Below, in pieces: positions 52,116-62,000 of a stretch of DNA of 64,000 bases (positions are counted from its first letter, which is position 1; the number at the start of each line of letters is the position of its first letter). This stretch comes from Microbacterium barkeri (GTDB lineage Bacteria > Actinomycetota > Actinomycetes > Actinomycetales > Microbacteriaceae), in the NCBI RefSeq assembly GCF_027921765.1, contig NZ_BSEJ01000005.1:1-64000 (forward strand), read 5' to 3'. The position numbers were made by a program, and so were the translations under genes. The notes beneath the pieces were generated by a model. That model worked only from the letters and a program-made list of their open reading frames with translations. It was not told the DNA's origin and did not search any database.

Positions 52116-52144
52116 GGGCGGGCCCGCGGTGCGCGGGCCCGCCC
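52116..52144 (-). promoter_or_regulatory. Intercistronic stem-loop after binding-protein gene
   Basis: GGGCGGGCCCGCG and CGCGGGCCCGCCC form a perfect 13-bp stem with a three-base loop (or 12 bp with five bases), 30 bases after the binding-protein stop and 19 before the YesL-like start. Fourth example in this window of a hairpin in the same position. Confidence 0.78.
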
Positions 52145-52174
52145 TTGCCGATGCAGGCGCTCAGTCGCCTGCGG

Positions 52175-53725
52175 TCACTGGCTCTCCGCCCAGGCGTCCG
52201 TGTCGGCCTGGACCGAGGCGAGGGCGTCCTCGTAGCCCGCGTCGCGGAGCTTCTGGCGCATCTCCTCGATCGCGGCCTCGGGGTCGTCGAACTTGCCGTA
52301 CTGCAGCTGCGGGATGTACTCCGAGAACACCGCGCCCATGGCGGCGAGAGTCGGATCGATCGCGTCCTTGTTGAACAGGAGGGTCGAGTACGGGTAGTCC
52401 TTCGCCTCGGCGTCGAGCTGGTCGTAGAGCTCCTGCTTGTTCTCCGCGTCGGTGACCCGCGGCAGCTCGTACTCGTCCATGCGGCCGGCCCAGAAGTTGG
52501 CGCCGAGCGCGTCGGTCGACGGGTCGTAGCCCTCAGGGTTGTCGAGCTTGCCGTCGTCCGTGATGACGTAGTCGGTGCCCTCGATGCCGTAGTTGATGAG
52601 GCGGTACGACTCCTCGTCGTTGCGGAGCATGTCGTACACCTCGAGCGCCTTCTCCGGGTTCGCCGAGGTCGCGCTCACGGCCATCGCGCCGTGCGTGAGG
52701 ATGTCGCGGAAGTAGTTGCCGTTCTCCTGGCCCCAGTAGAAGAACTTGGGGTCGGATCCGGGCTGGCGCTCGTTCATGTTGTGCACGATGCCGCCCACGA
52801 ACGTCTGGGTGTGGTGCTGGTCGGCGCCCGACAGACCCGAGTAGAAGAGCTCGCGGGTGTCGCCGTCGTAGTTGAGCGCGTCCTCGCGCCACACCCCGAT
52901 GTCGTTCCACTCCTTGGCGAGCTCGGCGGCCTCGAGCAGCTCGTCGCCCTCCATGTACCAGGACGTGACCGTGTACGGGTCGGACTCCGACGTCTGGAAC
53001 GGGTAGTAGATGCCCGCGCTGATCTGCTGGATCGTCTGCAGGTCGGTGTGCCCCTGCAGATAGCCCGTGAGGGCGGCCTCGTTCGTGCCGGCGACATCCC
53101 ACGGGTAGGCCTCCGGCTTGTTCTCCTTGACCCACTGGAAGTAGGTCGTGAAGTCCTCGAAGGCCGTGATCTCGCCGTTCTCGAAGCCGGCCTCGGCCGC
53201 CCAGTCCCCGCGGTAGAAGAACCCGTGGTTCGTCCACTGGGTGAAGTTGTCCTCGGGGATGAAGTAGATCTGCCCGTCGTCGAGCTTCGTGAGATCCCAG
53301 TGCCCGTCGGCTTCGACCTGCTCCCACGTCTTCGGCGCGTGCTCCTGGAGCATCTCCTCCGACAGCGGCAGGAAGGCTCCCTTCTCCGCGTTCTCCCACG
53401 CGAACAGCCAGTCCGTGGCCGTGGTGATGAGGTCGATGTTCGAGTCGCCGGAGAGCAACTGCACGTTGTACTGCGTCTGCCAGTCGGCCCACTCGACGTA
53501 GTAGAGGTCGAGCGTCGCGCCCACCTCCTCGGCGAGGCGCTCGTTGAGCTTCTCGAGCATGGCCTCGACGCGCCCGTTGGTCGGTTTGTCGCCGAGCACG
53601 AGCATCGTGATCTCGGCGGTGCCGCTCGACTGCTCGCCGTTGCCGGCGGTGCACGCCGACAGCATGCCCGCACTGACGCCCACGGCGAGCAGCGCTGCTC
53701 CCGCTCGGACGATGTTCCTTCTCAT
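52175..53725 (-). CDS. LplA-like sugar-binding lipoprotein
   Basis: A 516-residue lipoprotein (lipobox GMLSAC) of the LplA/DUF3502 branch: TEITMLVLGDK-like start, DKPTNGRVEAMLEKLNERL, DWQTQYNVQLLSGDSNIDL, and YGIEGTDYVITDDGKLDN near the C-terminus. This branch typically imports plant-glycan oligosaccharides in Bacillus and actinobacteria. It follows the two permeases, which is the usual lplB-lplC-lplA order. Excellent ribosome site AAGGAGTCTCAC. Confidence 0.87.
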   Translation of the reverse strand: MRRNIVRAGAALLAVGVSAGMLSACTAGNGEQSSGTAEITMLVLGDKPTNGRVEAMLEKLNERLAEEVGATLDLYYVEWADWQTQYNVQLLSGDSNIDLITTATDWLFAWENAEKGAFLPLSEEMLQEHAPKTWEQVEADGHWDLTKLDDGQIYFIPEDNFTQWTNHGFFYRGDWAAEAGFENGEITAFEDFTTYFQWVKENKPEAYPWDVAGTNEAALTGYLQGHTDLQTIQQISAGIYYPFQTSESDPYTVTSWYMEGDELLEAAELAKEWNDIGVWREDALNYDGDTRELFYSGLSGADQHHTQTFVGGIVHNMNERQPGSDPKFFYWGQENGNYFRDILTHGAMAVSATSANPEKALEVYDMLRNDEESYRLINYGIEGTDYVITDDGKLDNPEGYDPSTDALGANFWAGRMDEYELPRVTDAENKQELYDQLDAEAKDYPYSTLLFNKDAIDPTLAAMGAVFSEYIPQLQYGKFDDPEAAIEEMRQKLRDAGYEDALASVQADTDAWAESQ

Positions 53726-53770
53726 GTGAGACTCCTTCGGCTCATTCCTGGTGGAGGGGTGGGATCGGGT

Positions 53771-54760
53771 TCAGCCCTTGACGGCGCCGACGGTGATGCC
53801 GGTGACGAAGTACTTCTGGACGAACGGGTAGACGAGGAGGATCGGGCCGGTCGCGATCACGGCGCTCGCCATCTTGAGGGTGTTGCTCGGCAGCTCGGAG
53901 ATCACCACGTTGTCGCCGGCGACCGAGTTGCGCAGCGCGTTCGCGGTGTTGATGACGTTGTAGAGGTAGTACTGCAGCGGCTTGAACTCCACGGAGCTGC
54001 CGAGGTAGAGCGATGACAGGTACCACTCGTTCCAGTAGCCGAGAGCGAGGAAGAGGCCGATCGTCGCGAGGGCCGGCTTCATCATCGGGAGCGTGAGCTG
54101 CGCGAAGATCCGGAAGTCGCCCGCGCCGTCGACCTTGCCCGACTCGACGATCTCGTACGGGACCGTCCGCATGAAGTTCTTCATGAGGATGATGAGCCAC
54201 GGCGTCATGAGCAGCTGCAGGAAGACCGCGAGGTAGCTGCCGCGCAGCCCCAGGTCACGCCCCACCCAGAGGAAGGTCGGCGCGAGGCCCGCGGAGAACA
54301 GCGTCGTGAAGTAGATGAAGAACGAGATGACGTTGCGGTACCGGAAGTCCCGGCGGAACAGGGCGTACCCCGTCATCGAGATGATGAAGAGCCCGATCGC
54401 CGTGCCCGCGACCGTCATGATGATCGTCACGGCGTAGGAGCCGAGGATCTGCCGGGGCGAGTTGAAGATGTACTCGTACGCCGTGAGCGTGAAGCCCTTC
54501 GGCCACAGTCCGAACCCGCTCTTCATGATCTCGGACTCGCTCGAGAACGACGCCGAGATGATGAGGATGAACGGCAGCGCGCAGAACAGCGAGAAGAGCG
54601 AGATCGTCACATACGAGATCGCCTTGAGCGTGTAGTCGCTCTTCGCGAGCTTGATGGTCGTCGGCCGCCCGGTCGGGCCGCCGCGGCGCTTCCTCGCGTT
54701 CGCGGTCGTGACCGCCTCGGTGACCGTGGGCGGGGGGACGAGCGTCTCAGAAGATTGCAT
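53771..54760 (-). CDS. LplC-like carbohydrate ABC permease
   Basis: A 329-residue permease with EAA-type loop EIVESGKVDGAGDFRIFAQL and C-terminus YFVTGITVGAVKG. LplC features include ISASFSSESEIMKSGFGLWP and YTLKAISY. It overlaps the upstream permease by 14 bases. Confidence 0.9.
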   Translation of the reverse strand: MQSSETLVPPPTVTEAVTTANARKRRGGPTGRPTTIKLAKSDYTLKAISYVTISLFSLFCALPFILIISASFSSESEIMKSGFGLWPKGFTLTAYEYIFNSPRQILGSYAVTIIMTVAGTAIGLFIISMTGYALFRRDFRYRNVISFFIYFTTLFSAGLAPTFLWVGRDLGLRGSYLAVFLQLLMTPWLIILMKNFMRTVPYEIVESGKVDGAGDFRIFAQLTLPMMKPALATIGLFLALGYWNEWYLSSLYLGSSVEFKPLQYYLYNVINTANALRNSVAGDNVVISELPSNTLKMASAVIATGPILLVYPFVQKYFVTGITVGAVKG

Positions 54761-55688
54761 AGTCCTTGTTCATCCTTCGCACGACCCAGTTCGCCGTCAT
54801 CACGAGGGCGAAACCGAAGAGGGATTGGTAGAGGCCGACCGCGGTCGACGTCGTGAAGTTGTTCTGCGACATGACCATCCGGTACACCGAGGTCTCGATG
54901 ATGTCGGTGGTCGAGAACAGGGCGGCGTTGTTGCCGATGAGGTTCCAGAACAGGCCGAAGTTGCCGTTCATGATCCCGCCCAGCGAGAACAGCAGCAGGA
55001 TGATGAACGTCGGCTTGAGGCTCGGCAGGATGACGTAGCGGATCCGCTGCCACGCCGAGGCCCCGTCGATCGCCGCGGCCTCGAACAGCGTCCGGTCGAT
55101 GCCCATGATCGCCGCGAAGTACACGATCGACCCGTACCCGGTGCTCTGCCAGAGGTGGACGAGGATGATGATGAGCGGCCACGCGCCCGCCGTGCTGTAG
55201 ATCTTGATCGGGTCGCCGCCGGTCGACTCGATGAGGGCGTTGAGCGCGCCGGTGTCGTAGTTGAGCAGGTTGAACGCGATCACGCCGATGAGCACGACCG
55301 AGATGAAGTACGGCAGGAACATCACCGTCTGCGTGACCTTCTTGAAGTACTTCGAGGCGATCTCGCTGAGCATGATCGCGAGCGCGATCTGCAGGATGTT
55401 CCCCAGCACGATGAACGCGAGGTTGTAGAGGATCGTGTTCCGCGTGAGCAGCCAGAGCTGGCCCGACTTGATGAGGAACTCGAAGTTCTGGAACCCCACG
55501 AACGGGCTGCCGAAGATGCCGTCGCGGTAGTTGAAGTTGGTGAACGCGATCCAGATCCCGGGGAGCGGCGCATAGCTGAAGATCGCGAAGAACACGATCG
55601 CCGGGATGCACATGAGGATGAGCACCCTGCTGTGCCTGAGATCCTTCAGCAGCCGTCGTCTGGGCTGCACCCTGTCCGTCACGGACAT
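54747..55688 (-). CDS. LplB-like carbohydrate ABC permease
   Basis: A 313-residue permease: FSYAPLPGIWIAFTNFNYRDG, GNILQIALAIMLSEIASKYF and EAAAIDGASAWQRIRYVILP are characteristic of LplB-type subunits. It is the first gene of the operon running through 53771, 52175, 51455 and 49069. ATG 55688 follows GAGAGG at six bases; the very long upstream frame is antisense shadow of the promoter region and next gene. Confidence 0.9.
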   Translation of the reverse strand: MSVTDRVQPRRRLLKDLRHSRVLILMCIPAIVFFAIFSYAPLPGIWIAFTNFNYRDGIFGSPFVGFQNFEFLIKSGQLWLLTRNTILYNLAFIVLGNILQIALAIMLSEIASKYFKKVTQTVMFLPYFISVVLIGVIAFNLLNYDTGALNALIESTGGDPIKIYSTAGAWPLIIILVHLWQSTGYGSIVYFAAIMGIDRTLFEAAAIDGASAWQRIRYVILPSLKPTFIILLLFSLGGIMNGNFGLFWNLIGNNAALFSTTDIIETSVYRMVMSQNNFTTSTAVGLYQSLFGFALVMTANWVVRRMNKDYAIF

Positions 55689-55741
55689 CCTCTGCCTCTC
55701 TGCAGTCGGAGCGTCGGCTCCATCGCCGACGGGTGTCTCTT

Positions 55742-55771
55742 CGACGATAAATCTAACCGTCGATGAAACTA
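55742..55771 (-). promoter_or_regulatory. Direct repeat in the LplABC-GH2 operon promoter region
   Basis: Two copies of a 14-base word, CGACGATAAATCTA (55742-55755) and CGTCGATGAAACTA (55758-55771), are spaced by 16 bases (11 of 14 identical). They lie in the AT-richest part of the 185-base gap before the first permease gene. They could bind the ROK regulator at 47745 or overlap the promoter; no clear -35/-10 pair was chosen. Confidence 0.45.
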
Positions 55772-55836
55772 GGAAGACAGTAGCGATCCCCTGCCGGCTT
55801 GGCAAGAGCCGCCTTCGGGAAGCGGTCGGAATCGGT

Positions 55837-55870
55837 CGCGGGTGCCCCGGCCGCGGCCGGGGCACCCGCG
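55837..55870 (-). terminator. Perfect GC palindrome after the secreted GH43-like gene
   Basis: A fully self-complementary stretch of 34 bases with CGCGGGTGCCCCGG on the left and CCGGGGCACCCGCG on the right. It begins three bases beyond the TGA at 55874 and very likely terminates that gene before the next operon's promoter. Confidence 0.8.
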
Positions 55871-55873
55871 CGC

Positions 55874-58666
55874 TCAACCGCAGCTGGCGGCGGGGTAGCC
55901 CACCGTCACGGGCACGCCATCCGCTCCCGTGAAGGTGGTCTCGCCTGCCGTCGCCGAGGCGGCTCGGACGGCGATCGCGGCCGAGGCCGCGTGTCCTGGC
56001 GCGAGCTCGTCGAGGACGCGCCCTCCGTACGCGCTCTGCACCGCGACATCCGCCGGGCCGTCCGCCGTGTTGCGCGCGGTCGCGACGAGCTGGACCTTGC
56101 CTCCCACGCAGCGGCTCGTCACGGCGGGCTCGACCGCGGCGTCGACCGCGCCGACCGCGAGCACAGGGATCTTGAGGTACGAGCCCGGCGTCGCGAAGAC
56201 GAGACGCACAGCCGAGGCGAGGACCGGCTTGAAGGTGAACGACGTCGGCGAGCCGTTCGCGCTCGGGACGACGTCCTGCGCGGTCGTCGGGTGCCAGGTG
56301 CCGTGCGCGTCGCGGTACTCGACGCTCACGCCCGTGATGGTGCCCTCGCGGTTGGTGAAGCCGACCCGATCCACGATGTGGGCCTCGACGGGCTCGATCG
56401 TGAGCGTCGCCTGGTCGCGCTTCGTGCTGTCCCACGTCGACCACGAGGTCGCGGCGCTGCCGTCGCACGCGTTCGCGGGCGGCATCGTCTCGTACTGCGT
56501 CTGGTGGAAGCTCGCCGTGACCGTCGTGCCGTCGGCACCGCACACATCCCGCACTCCCTCGGCGCCCCACAGCTGCACCTCGGAGATCGACTGCCACACG
56601 TTCGTCGCGGTCTTCAGCTGCAGGCGGACCCCGCTGGTCGCCGGGATGCCCGACACGTCGAGCTTCGCGACGGGTGCGGTGGCCGAGGCGTCCTGCGCGA
56701 GGTCGACACTCGCGTTCGCCGACACCCAGGCCCCCGATGCGTCGAGGTACTCTGCGGCGATGGTCGACGGCCACGTCGCGCCTGCGCCGTCCTTGTAGGT
56801 GTGCACGACGACCTCGTCGACGTCCTGCGGGAAGGCCCAGGTGTACGACAGCCAGCTGCTCTTGGGGTACACGCCGCCCCCGACCCAGTCGTCCCAGCCC
56901 TTGCCCTTGACGTTGCCGTCGGCCGTCGTGCCGGCGAGATCCTGGCGGCTCGATGCCGCCACCGCGGCGTCGAGCGCGAGGTTCACGATGCCGGGCGTCG
57001 CGACCTCGATCGTGCGGGTGAACGTGCGCCCCGCCGTGAACGTCGCATCGGCCGCCAGGGTGCCGGTGATGAGCTGCGGGCCCCGCTCATCGAACGACGT
57101 CGCGCTCCAGGTCACCGCGACCTCGGCCGTCGCACCGTCGACGGCGACCGGAACGGTCTCGGGCAGCTTCGCGGAGAAGTCCTCCCCCGGCTCGACGGTC
57201 TCCGGCAGGCGGTCGTCGACGACCGACCAGATGCCGTCCCCCAGACCGTGCTCGTCGAAGTACGACGCATCCCAGCCCGCACCCCAGCGCTCCGGGTCCT
57301 CCGTCGCGGGATTGCGCATCTCGGCCCGGCCGTTCTCGCCGATGGTGATCGGCAGCCACACGTAGGTCGAGTCGGCGGCGCCGGAGTTCCAGCGATCGCC
57401 CATGTAGACGAAGCGGCCACCGCCCAGGTCGAGCACGTTCGTGGACTGCGAGCCGAACGTCGTGCGGCGCACGTCGCCGACCGAGAGGAGGCCGTCGCCG
57501 CCCTCGGGGATCGCGTTGTACGCGACGTTCTCGTAGGCGTCGTCGGCCTGGACGCCGCGGATCCACGACCCGAGGATGGTGTCGGCCGTGTGGTACGTCT
57601 GCGGGTTCGGCGCCCAGCCCGTCGCGCCCGATGCGACCACGTAGTACCGGCCGCCGTGCTGGAAGAGCGCGGGCGCCTCGAGCATGCCGCACTCCTTGAC
57701 GATCTGGAAGTCCTCCCCGCGCACGGGCGCCTCCGGAGTCCCGTCCGCGAAGAGATAGGGGAATCGGCCGTCCTCCGAGTACTGCCCCGCGTCAGCCATG
57801 TCGGTGTCGGTCGTGTGGGTGACGTTCGTGTACGACGCGTCGAGCTCCGCGATGTAGAGCGAGCGGTTCTCCTCCGAGGAGTAGACGATGTACGCCGTGC
57901 CGTCGTCGTCCTGGAACACGGTCATGTCGCGGGCCTGGCCGGGAACGGCCGCCGAGATGCACGCCTTGTAGTCGGTGCGGTTCGGCATCCGGTAGACGCC
58001 GGTCATCTTGAAGGGCCCGGTCGGGCTGTCCGAGACGGCCACGCCCGCCATCGAGCGGGCGTACATGCTCCCGCCCGGGCTCGTCTGGCCATCCGAATGC
58101 CACCACAGCACCCACTTGCCCGTGCTCTCGTTGAAGAGCACCTTGGGCCGCTCGAAGATCGTCGTGTACTCGGCCGCGTCGTTCGTGTTGAGCTGGTAGT
58201 TCAGCTCGGCGACGCGCTCCGTGCGCGGCTGACCCGCGTCGTCGACCGTGTCGTAGAGGGCGTCGAAGTACTCCGTCTCGAGTTCGGAGGCGTCGGACAC
58301 CGAGCGCAGCACGACGCCCTGGTCGACCCAGTTCACGGTGTCGTACGACTTGTAGGCGTGCACGCCGGGGCTGCCGTAGTAGCCGTTGCTGCGGTCTTCG
58401 CCGTACCAGTAGTAGACGGTGCGGCCGTCCTCCTCGGCGGTCACGATCTGGCCGCCGTGCGCCTGGATGTGCGCGCCGTTGTCGTCGAGCCACAGCGGCT
58501 GGAAGTAGTCGGGCGCGCTGCTGCCCGGATCCTGGATGGCCGGATACGACGTGTACGTCGTCGGCTCGCCGACCGGGACCTCGGCGGTCGCCGGCCCCGC
58601 CAGGGACATCGTCAGGGCGGCGGCGAGAGTCAGCCCCGCCGCGGCCGTCATGGTTCTCTTCAACAT
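55874..58666 (-). CDS. Secreted GH43-like enzyme (subfamily 24/34 style) with discoidin modules
   Basis: 930 residues: signal peptide (AAGLTLAAALTMSLAGPATA), propeller (about 30-480) with LDDNGAHIQAHGGQIV, VYYWYGEDRSN, FERPKVLFN, ARDMTVFQDDDGTAYIVYSS and MLEAPALFQHGGRYYVV, then a Big_4-like domain (about 500-560), two discoidin-like modules (about 565-830) and the shared C-terminal domain ending ASCG. The propeller motifs match the intracellular protein at 32891-33784. GH43 subfamilies 24/34 include exo-beta-1,3-galactanase and beta-galactofuranosidase, so a galactan or galactofuranoside side chain is the likely target. ATG 58666 is chosen for its GAGGGAG site and good signal peptide; an ATG at 58717 lies inside a palindrome. 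Confidence 0.8.
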   Translation of the reverse strand: MLKRTMTAAAGLTLAAALTMSLAGPATAEVPVGEPTTYTSYPAIQDPGSSAPDYFQPLWLDDNGAHIQAHGGQIVTAEEDGRTVYYWYGEDRSNGYYGSPGVHAYKSYDTVNWVDQGVVLRSVSDASELETEYFDALYDTVDDAGQPRTERVAELNYQLNTNDAAEYTTIFERPKVLFNESTGKWVLWWHSDGQTSPGGSMYARSMAGVAVSDSPTGPFKMTGVYRMPNRTDYKACISAAVPGQARDMTVFQDDDGTAYIVYSSEENRSLYIAELDASYTNVTHTTDTDMADAGQYSEDGRFPYLFADGTPEAPVRGEDFQIVKECGMLEAPALFQHGGRYYVVASGATGWAPNPQTYHTADTILGSWIRGVQADDAYENVAYNAIPEGGDGLLSVGDVRRTTFGSQSTNVLDLGGGRFVYMGDRWNSGAADSTYVWLPITIGENGRAEMRNPATEDPERWGAGWDASYFDEHGLGDGIWSVVDDRLPETVEPGEDFSAKLPETVPVAVDGATAEVAVTWSATSFDERGPQLITGTLAADATFTAGRTFTRTIEVATPGIVNLALDAAVAASSRQDLAGTTADGNVKGKGWDDWVGGGVYPKSSWLSYTWAFPQDVDEVVVHTYKDGAGATWPSTIAAEYLDASGAWVSANASVDLAQDASATAPVAKLDVSGIPATSGVRLQLKTATNVWQSISEVQLWGAEGVRDVCGADGTTVTASFHQTQYETMPPANACDGSAATSWSTWDSTKRDQATLTIEPVEAHIVDRVGFTNREGTITGVSVEYRDAHGTWHPTTAQDVVPSANGSPTSFTFKPVLASAVRLVFATPGSYLKIPVLAVGAVDAAVEPAVTSRCVGGKVQLVATARNTADGPADVAVQSAYGGRVLDELAPGHAASAAIAVRAASATAGETTFTGADGVPVTVGYPAASCG

Positions 58667-58700
58667 CACTCCCTCGTGAGCGAGGCGACGCCGCCTCGCG

Positions 58701-58718
58701 GATGTTTGCGTGAACATC
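58701..58718. promoter_or_regulatory. LacI-type operator-like palindrome
   Basis: GATGTTTGCGTGAACATC has perfect six-base arms and a central CG (14 of 18 positions pair). It is 35 bases upstream of the start at 58666, next to TTGACT (58718-58723, minus strand), which could be a -35 box. It does not match the other operator motifs in the window. Confidence 0.45.
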
Positions 58719-58862
58719 AGTCAAGCGGGAGTCCGCATCGCGCGGCAACCATGCCTTCGTGGAAGCGATCGCAATCGATCATGCGGGTGGCCGGGATGGC
58801 CCGCGGGCGGATGGCGCGCGGGCGAACGGATGGCGCGGGCGAACGGGTGGCGCGGGCGCGCC

Positions 58863-58943
58863 GGGACACGATGCAGGACGCGGAAAGGGGCGGGAACCCG
58901 GTTCCCGCCCCTCGATCCGCTCGGATCTCCTGCGCTGTGTCCC
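58863..58943. repeat. Palindromic intergenic repeat, family A copy 3 (81 bp)
   Basis: Starts GGGACACGATGCAGGA, centre GGGGCGGGAACC/CGGTTCCCGCCCC, ends GATCTCCTGCGCTGTGTCCC. Compared with the 88-bp copies it lacks seven bases in the left arm (near GATCCGA). It lies 75 bases beyond the stop of the gene at 59018. The 351-base stretch 58667-59017 holds this copy, the operator at 58701, short GGCGCGGGCGAACGG tandem repeats (about 58803-58860) and a terminator; no gene is visible. Confidence 0.85.
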
Positions 58944-58984
58944 GCTGAGCACCGGCGGCGTCGGCGCTCAGCCCGGGACGGTGA

Positions 58985-59015
58985 GGAGGGGGGCGGCTCG
59001 TGGCCGCCGCCCTCC
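58985..59015 (-). terminator. Hairpin after the gene at 59018
   Basis: GGAGGGGGGCGGC (58985-58997) faces GCCGCCGCCCTCC (59003-59015) with one mismatch in 13 and a five-base loop, two bases beyond the TGA. Confidence 0.65.
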
Positions 59016-59017
59016 CG

Positions 59018-62000
59018 TCACCGGCAGGTGAAGGCGACGTACTCCGCCGAGGAGGTCCCCGTCTCCTCGCCGGCGGTCGCGGTGGCGTCGACCGCGCCCG
59101 CCGGAACCTCCTTCTCACGGGTCTTGAACGCGATCGAGACGCTGTCTCCGGGCTCGACGCCCGCGAACGTCTTCTTCCCGTAGGGAGAGCGGATCTCGAT
59201 GTCCGCGACCTCGGTTCCGTCGTTGGTCGCCTTCACCGCGATCACGCCCTTCGCGCCCACGCAGCGGCCGTCCACCGACACGGCGACCGAGACGGGGTTC
59301 TCACCGCCGCCTGCCCCGACGATGACCGAGGCGGTCGCCGTCTTGTCGCCGGCATGGTCGCTCTGGACCGTTCCCGCCACCGCGAACTCGCCATCCGAGG
59401 CGTACTGGGCAGGATCGATCTCGTCCCAGACCACCGGAAGCGTCTCCTTCGAGCCGTCGTTGTACAGCACCGACGTGCTCTCCGGCAGCGCAGGTGCGAC
59501 GCCGACGGCGGTGTGGACGGAGACCGTGTCGACCTGGTTGATCGTCAGCTCGTGCGTCGAGCGCACCCAGACCGTCGCCTTCGCGGTCGCCGAGGCACCC
59601 TCGACGATGCCCCGCACCTCGAAGCTGCCCTCGGCCGCGACCTGGTCCTCCGTCACCGGCGCCCACGTGACCGCAGCGAGCGCGCGGCTGTCGTCGGCAT
59701 ACGTGACGCCGACCTGCTGCGGCAGGGTCGGCAGCGCACCCACATCCGTGCGGACGTGGGTCTCGTCGATCGCCGCGGGGGCCGCAGAGAAGACGTCCCA
59801 TTCGCTGACGCCGACGGCCGAGTACGACGTCCCGGTCGCGTTCGGAGAGGCTTCGAAGGTCGCACGCAGCGCCGTCGTCGTCACCATGTCGAAGGTCGTC
59901 GCGTTGGTGCCGGTGCGCTCGGTCCCGTACCCGGATGCGTTCGGGACGTCGACCCACGCTCCCTCGGCGTCGAGGTACTGGATCTTCCACGACGCCGGCA
60001 CCGCGACGCCCTCGCCCGTTCCGGCCGCGGAGTCCGTCCAGAACATGATCTCCGACCCGGCGACGCGCACCGGCTCCTCCCACGTGTACTGCAGCCATTG
60101 GGAGGCGGGACGATCCCCGGACCAGGTGCCCCAGATCTGGGCCTGATCGCCGCCCTCGTTCACACCGCTGCCGTCGTTCACAGCCGTGACGCGGTTCCAT
60201 CCGGCCGTGTACGAGGCGGTCGGGGTAGCCGACGGTCCGATGTCCGTACCGCCGTCTGCAGCCTCGCCGCGGATGACGACGTCGTCCGAGACCGAGTGCT
60301 CGCCATCTGTCGCAGTGAGCCGAAGGCGGTACTCGCCCGCGACCGTGAAGCGCACGATCGTGTTCGCGCGGTCGGCGTGCTCGATGAACGCATCGCCGCC
60401 CTCGGGTGCGGACACGACGCTCCACGAGACGGTGAGCGGATCGGAGGGAGCGCCGTCGTCCTTCACGATGCCCGTGAGCTCGGCTCGTCCGGCGCTCACC
60501 GCTCCCGCCTGCGTGTAGGCGAGGACGCTCGGGGCGGCGTTCTCCGCCGCTCCGACCGGCTCCCCGGTCCGGAGCACCTCGAGCTCCTTGAGCCCGGTCC
60601 TGTACCCCTCTGCGTGCGCCACGGAGATGCGGATGCGCTGCGTCGTGATCTCGGGGAACCGCGCCTCGTTGAGGTTCGGCTGCGGCACGGTCGGCGCCTC
60701 GACGGCACCGGGCACGGCTGTCCATCCCGCGCCGTCCCAGTACTCGATGCCGTACCGCGAGGGCTCGGCGTAGCCGGACGCCGTCGCGCTCGAAGACGTG
60801 TCGTAGAAGTACGCGCGCACCGTGTCCACGGCCTGCGGCGATCCCAGGTCGATCTCGAGCCAGTCGGTGGCGTTCGGCGATCCGGCCGCGCCCCAGAAGG
60901 GCTCGTTGATCGTCGTGCCGTTGACCGCGGCATCCGCGGGGCGGCCGTCCGCCGAGAACGACGCCGTCACCGGGCGCCCCTTAGCCAGATTCTCCGCCGC
61001 GTGCGAGGAGATGTCCTGTCCGGCCTTCGCGAACAGGTCGACGACACGGGAGTCGTCCGCGTACACCACGTCCTGCGGCGACCGGAGCGCAACCGGAGCC
61101 GCGTCGACGACCTTCGGCTCGGACACGCCGTTCACGACGTCCTCCTCGAAGGACACCTCGCCCGTCGCGGGGTCGTACACGACATGCGTGAGGGAGTCGA
61201 CCGTGAACGCGCGCTCGCCGTCCACGAACACGGAGTAGCCCTCGGGCACCGAGTCGCCGTACGGGCGCTCGCCGTCTCCGGGCTCATCCCACGTGATCGT
61301 GAGATCGCTGCCGTGATAGGAGACGTTGTTCACGGTGAAGTGCGGCCAGTCGATGTCGATCGGGTAGAGCTCGATCCTGTCGTCCGTGCGGGGCTGCAAC
61401 CCCATCGCGTCCTCGATCATCGTGAAGTTCGTCGTCCCGAGGATCGTGTGGTGGATCCACGAGCGGTACCCGATGCTCTGCGGATCGGCGTCCCCGTCGG
61501 CCCAGAACTCGTTCGCGTCAGGAAGGCGGTTGTCGCCCCCGTTCTGATAGTGCGCCCACGCGTTCCAGTAGAGGAGCTTCTTGTACCACTCGGCGTCGAT
61601 GGCATCGCTCGGGTACTCGCGGAGCGCCGTTGCGACCATCCGGAACGTGACGGTGGAGTTGATGATCGAGAAGTTGTTCGTGCCGGGGTGTCCCGCGGCC
61701 GCCGCTTCGGCCTTGTCGGCCTGGTTCGCTGTCGTGAAGGGGAAGATCGGGTACTCGGCGTCATCGGCGAACAGGCGGAGGGCGTCCACGTAGTCGTCGG
61801 CGTAGTCCTCGTCGCCCGGCTTCGGCATGAGGCCGACCGAGAACGGGTAGTAGTTGTTGATCTCCTTCCAGGGGATCAGCTCGCCCGTCTGGAGATCGCG
61901 GTGCTTGATGAGGTTCTCCTCGGCGTCCCAGAGGTTCTCGAGGACGCCGGTCTTCACCTTCTCGGCGATCGCGTCCATCTCCGCCGACTTGTCGTCGCGG

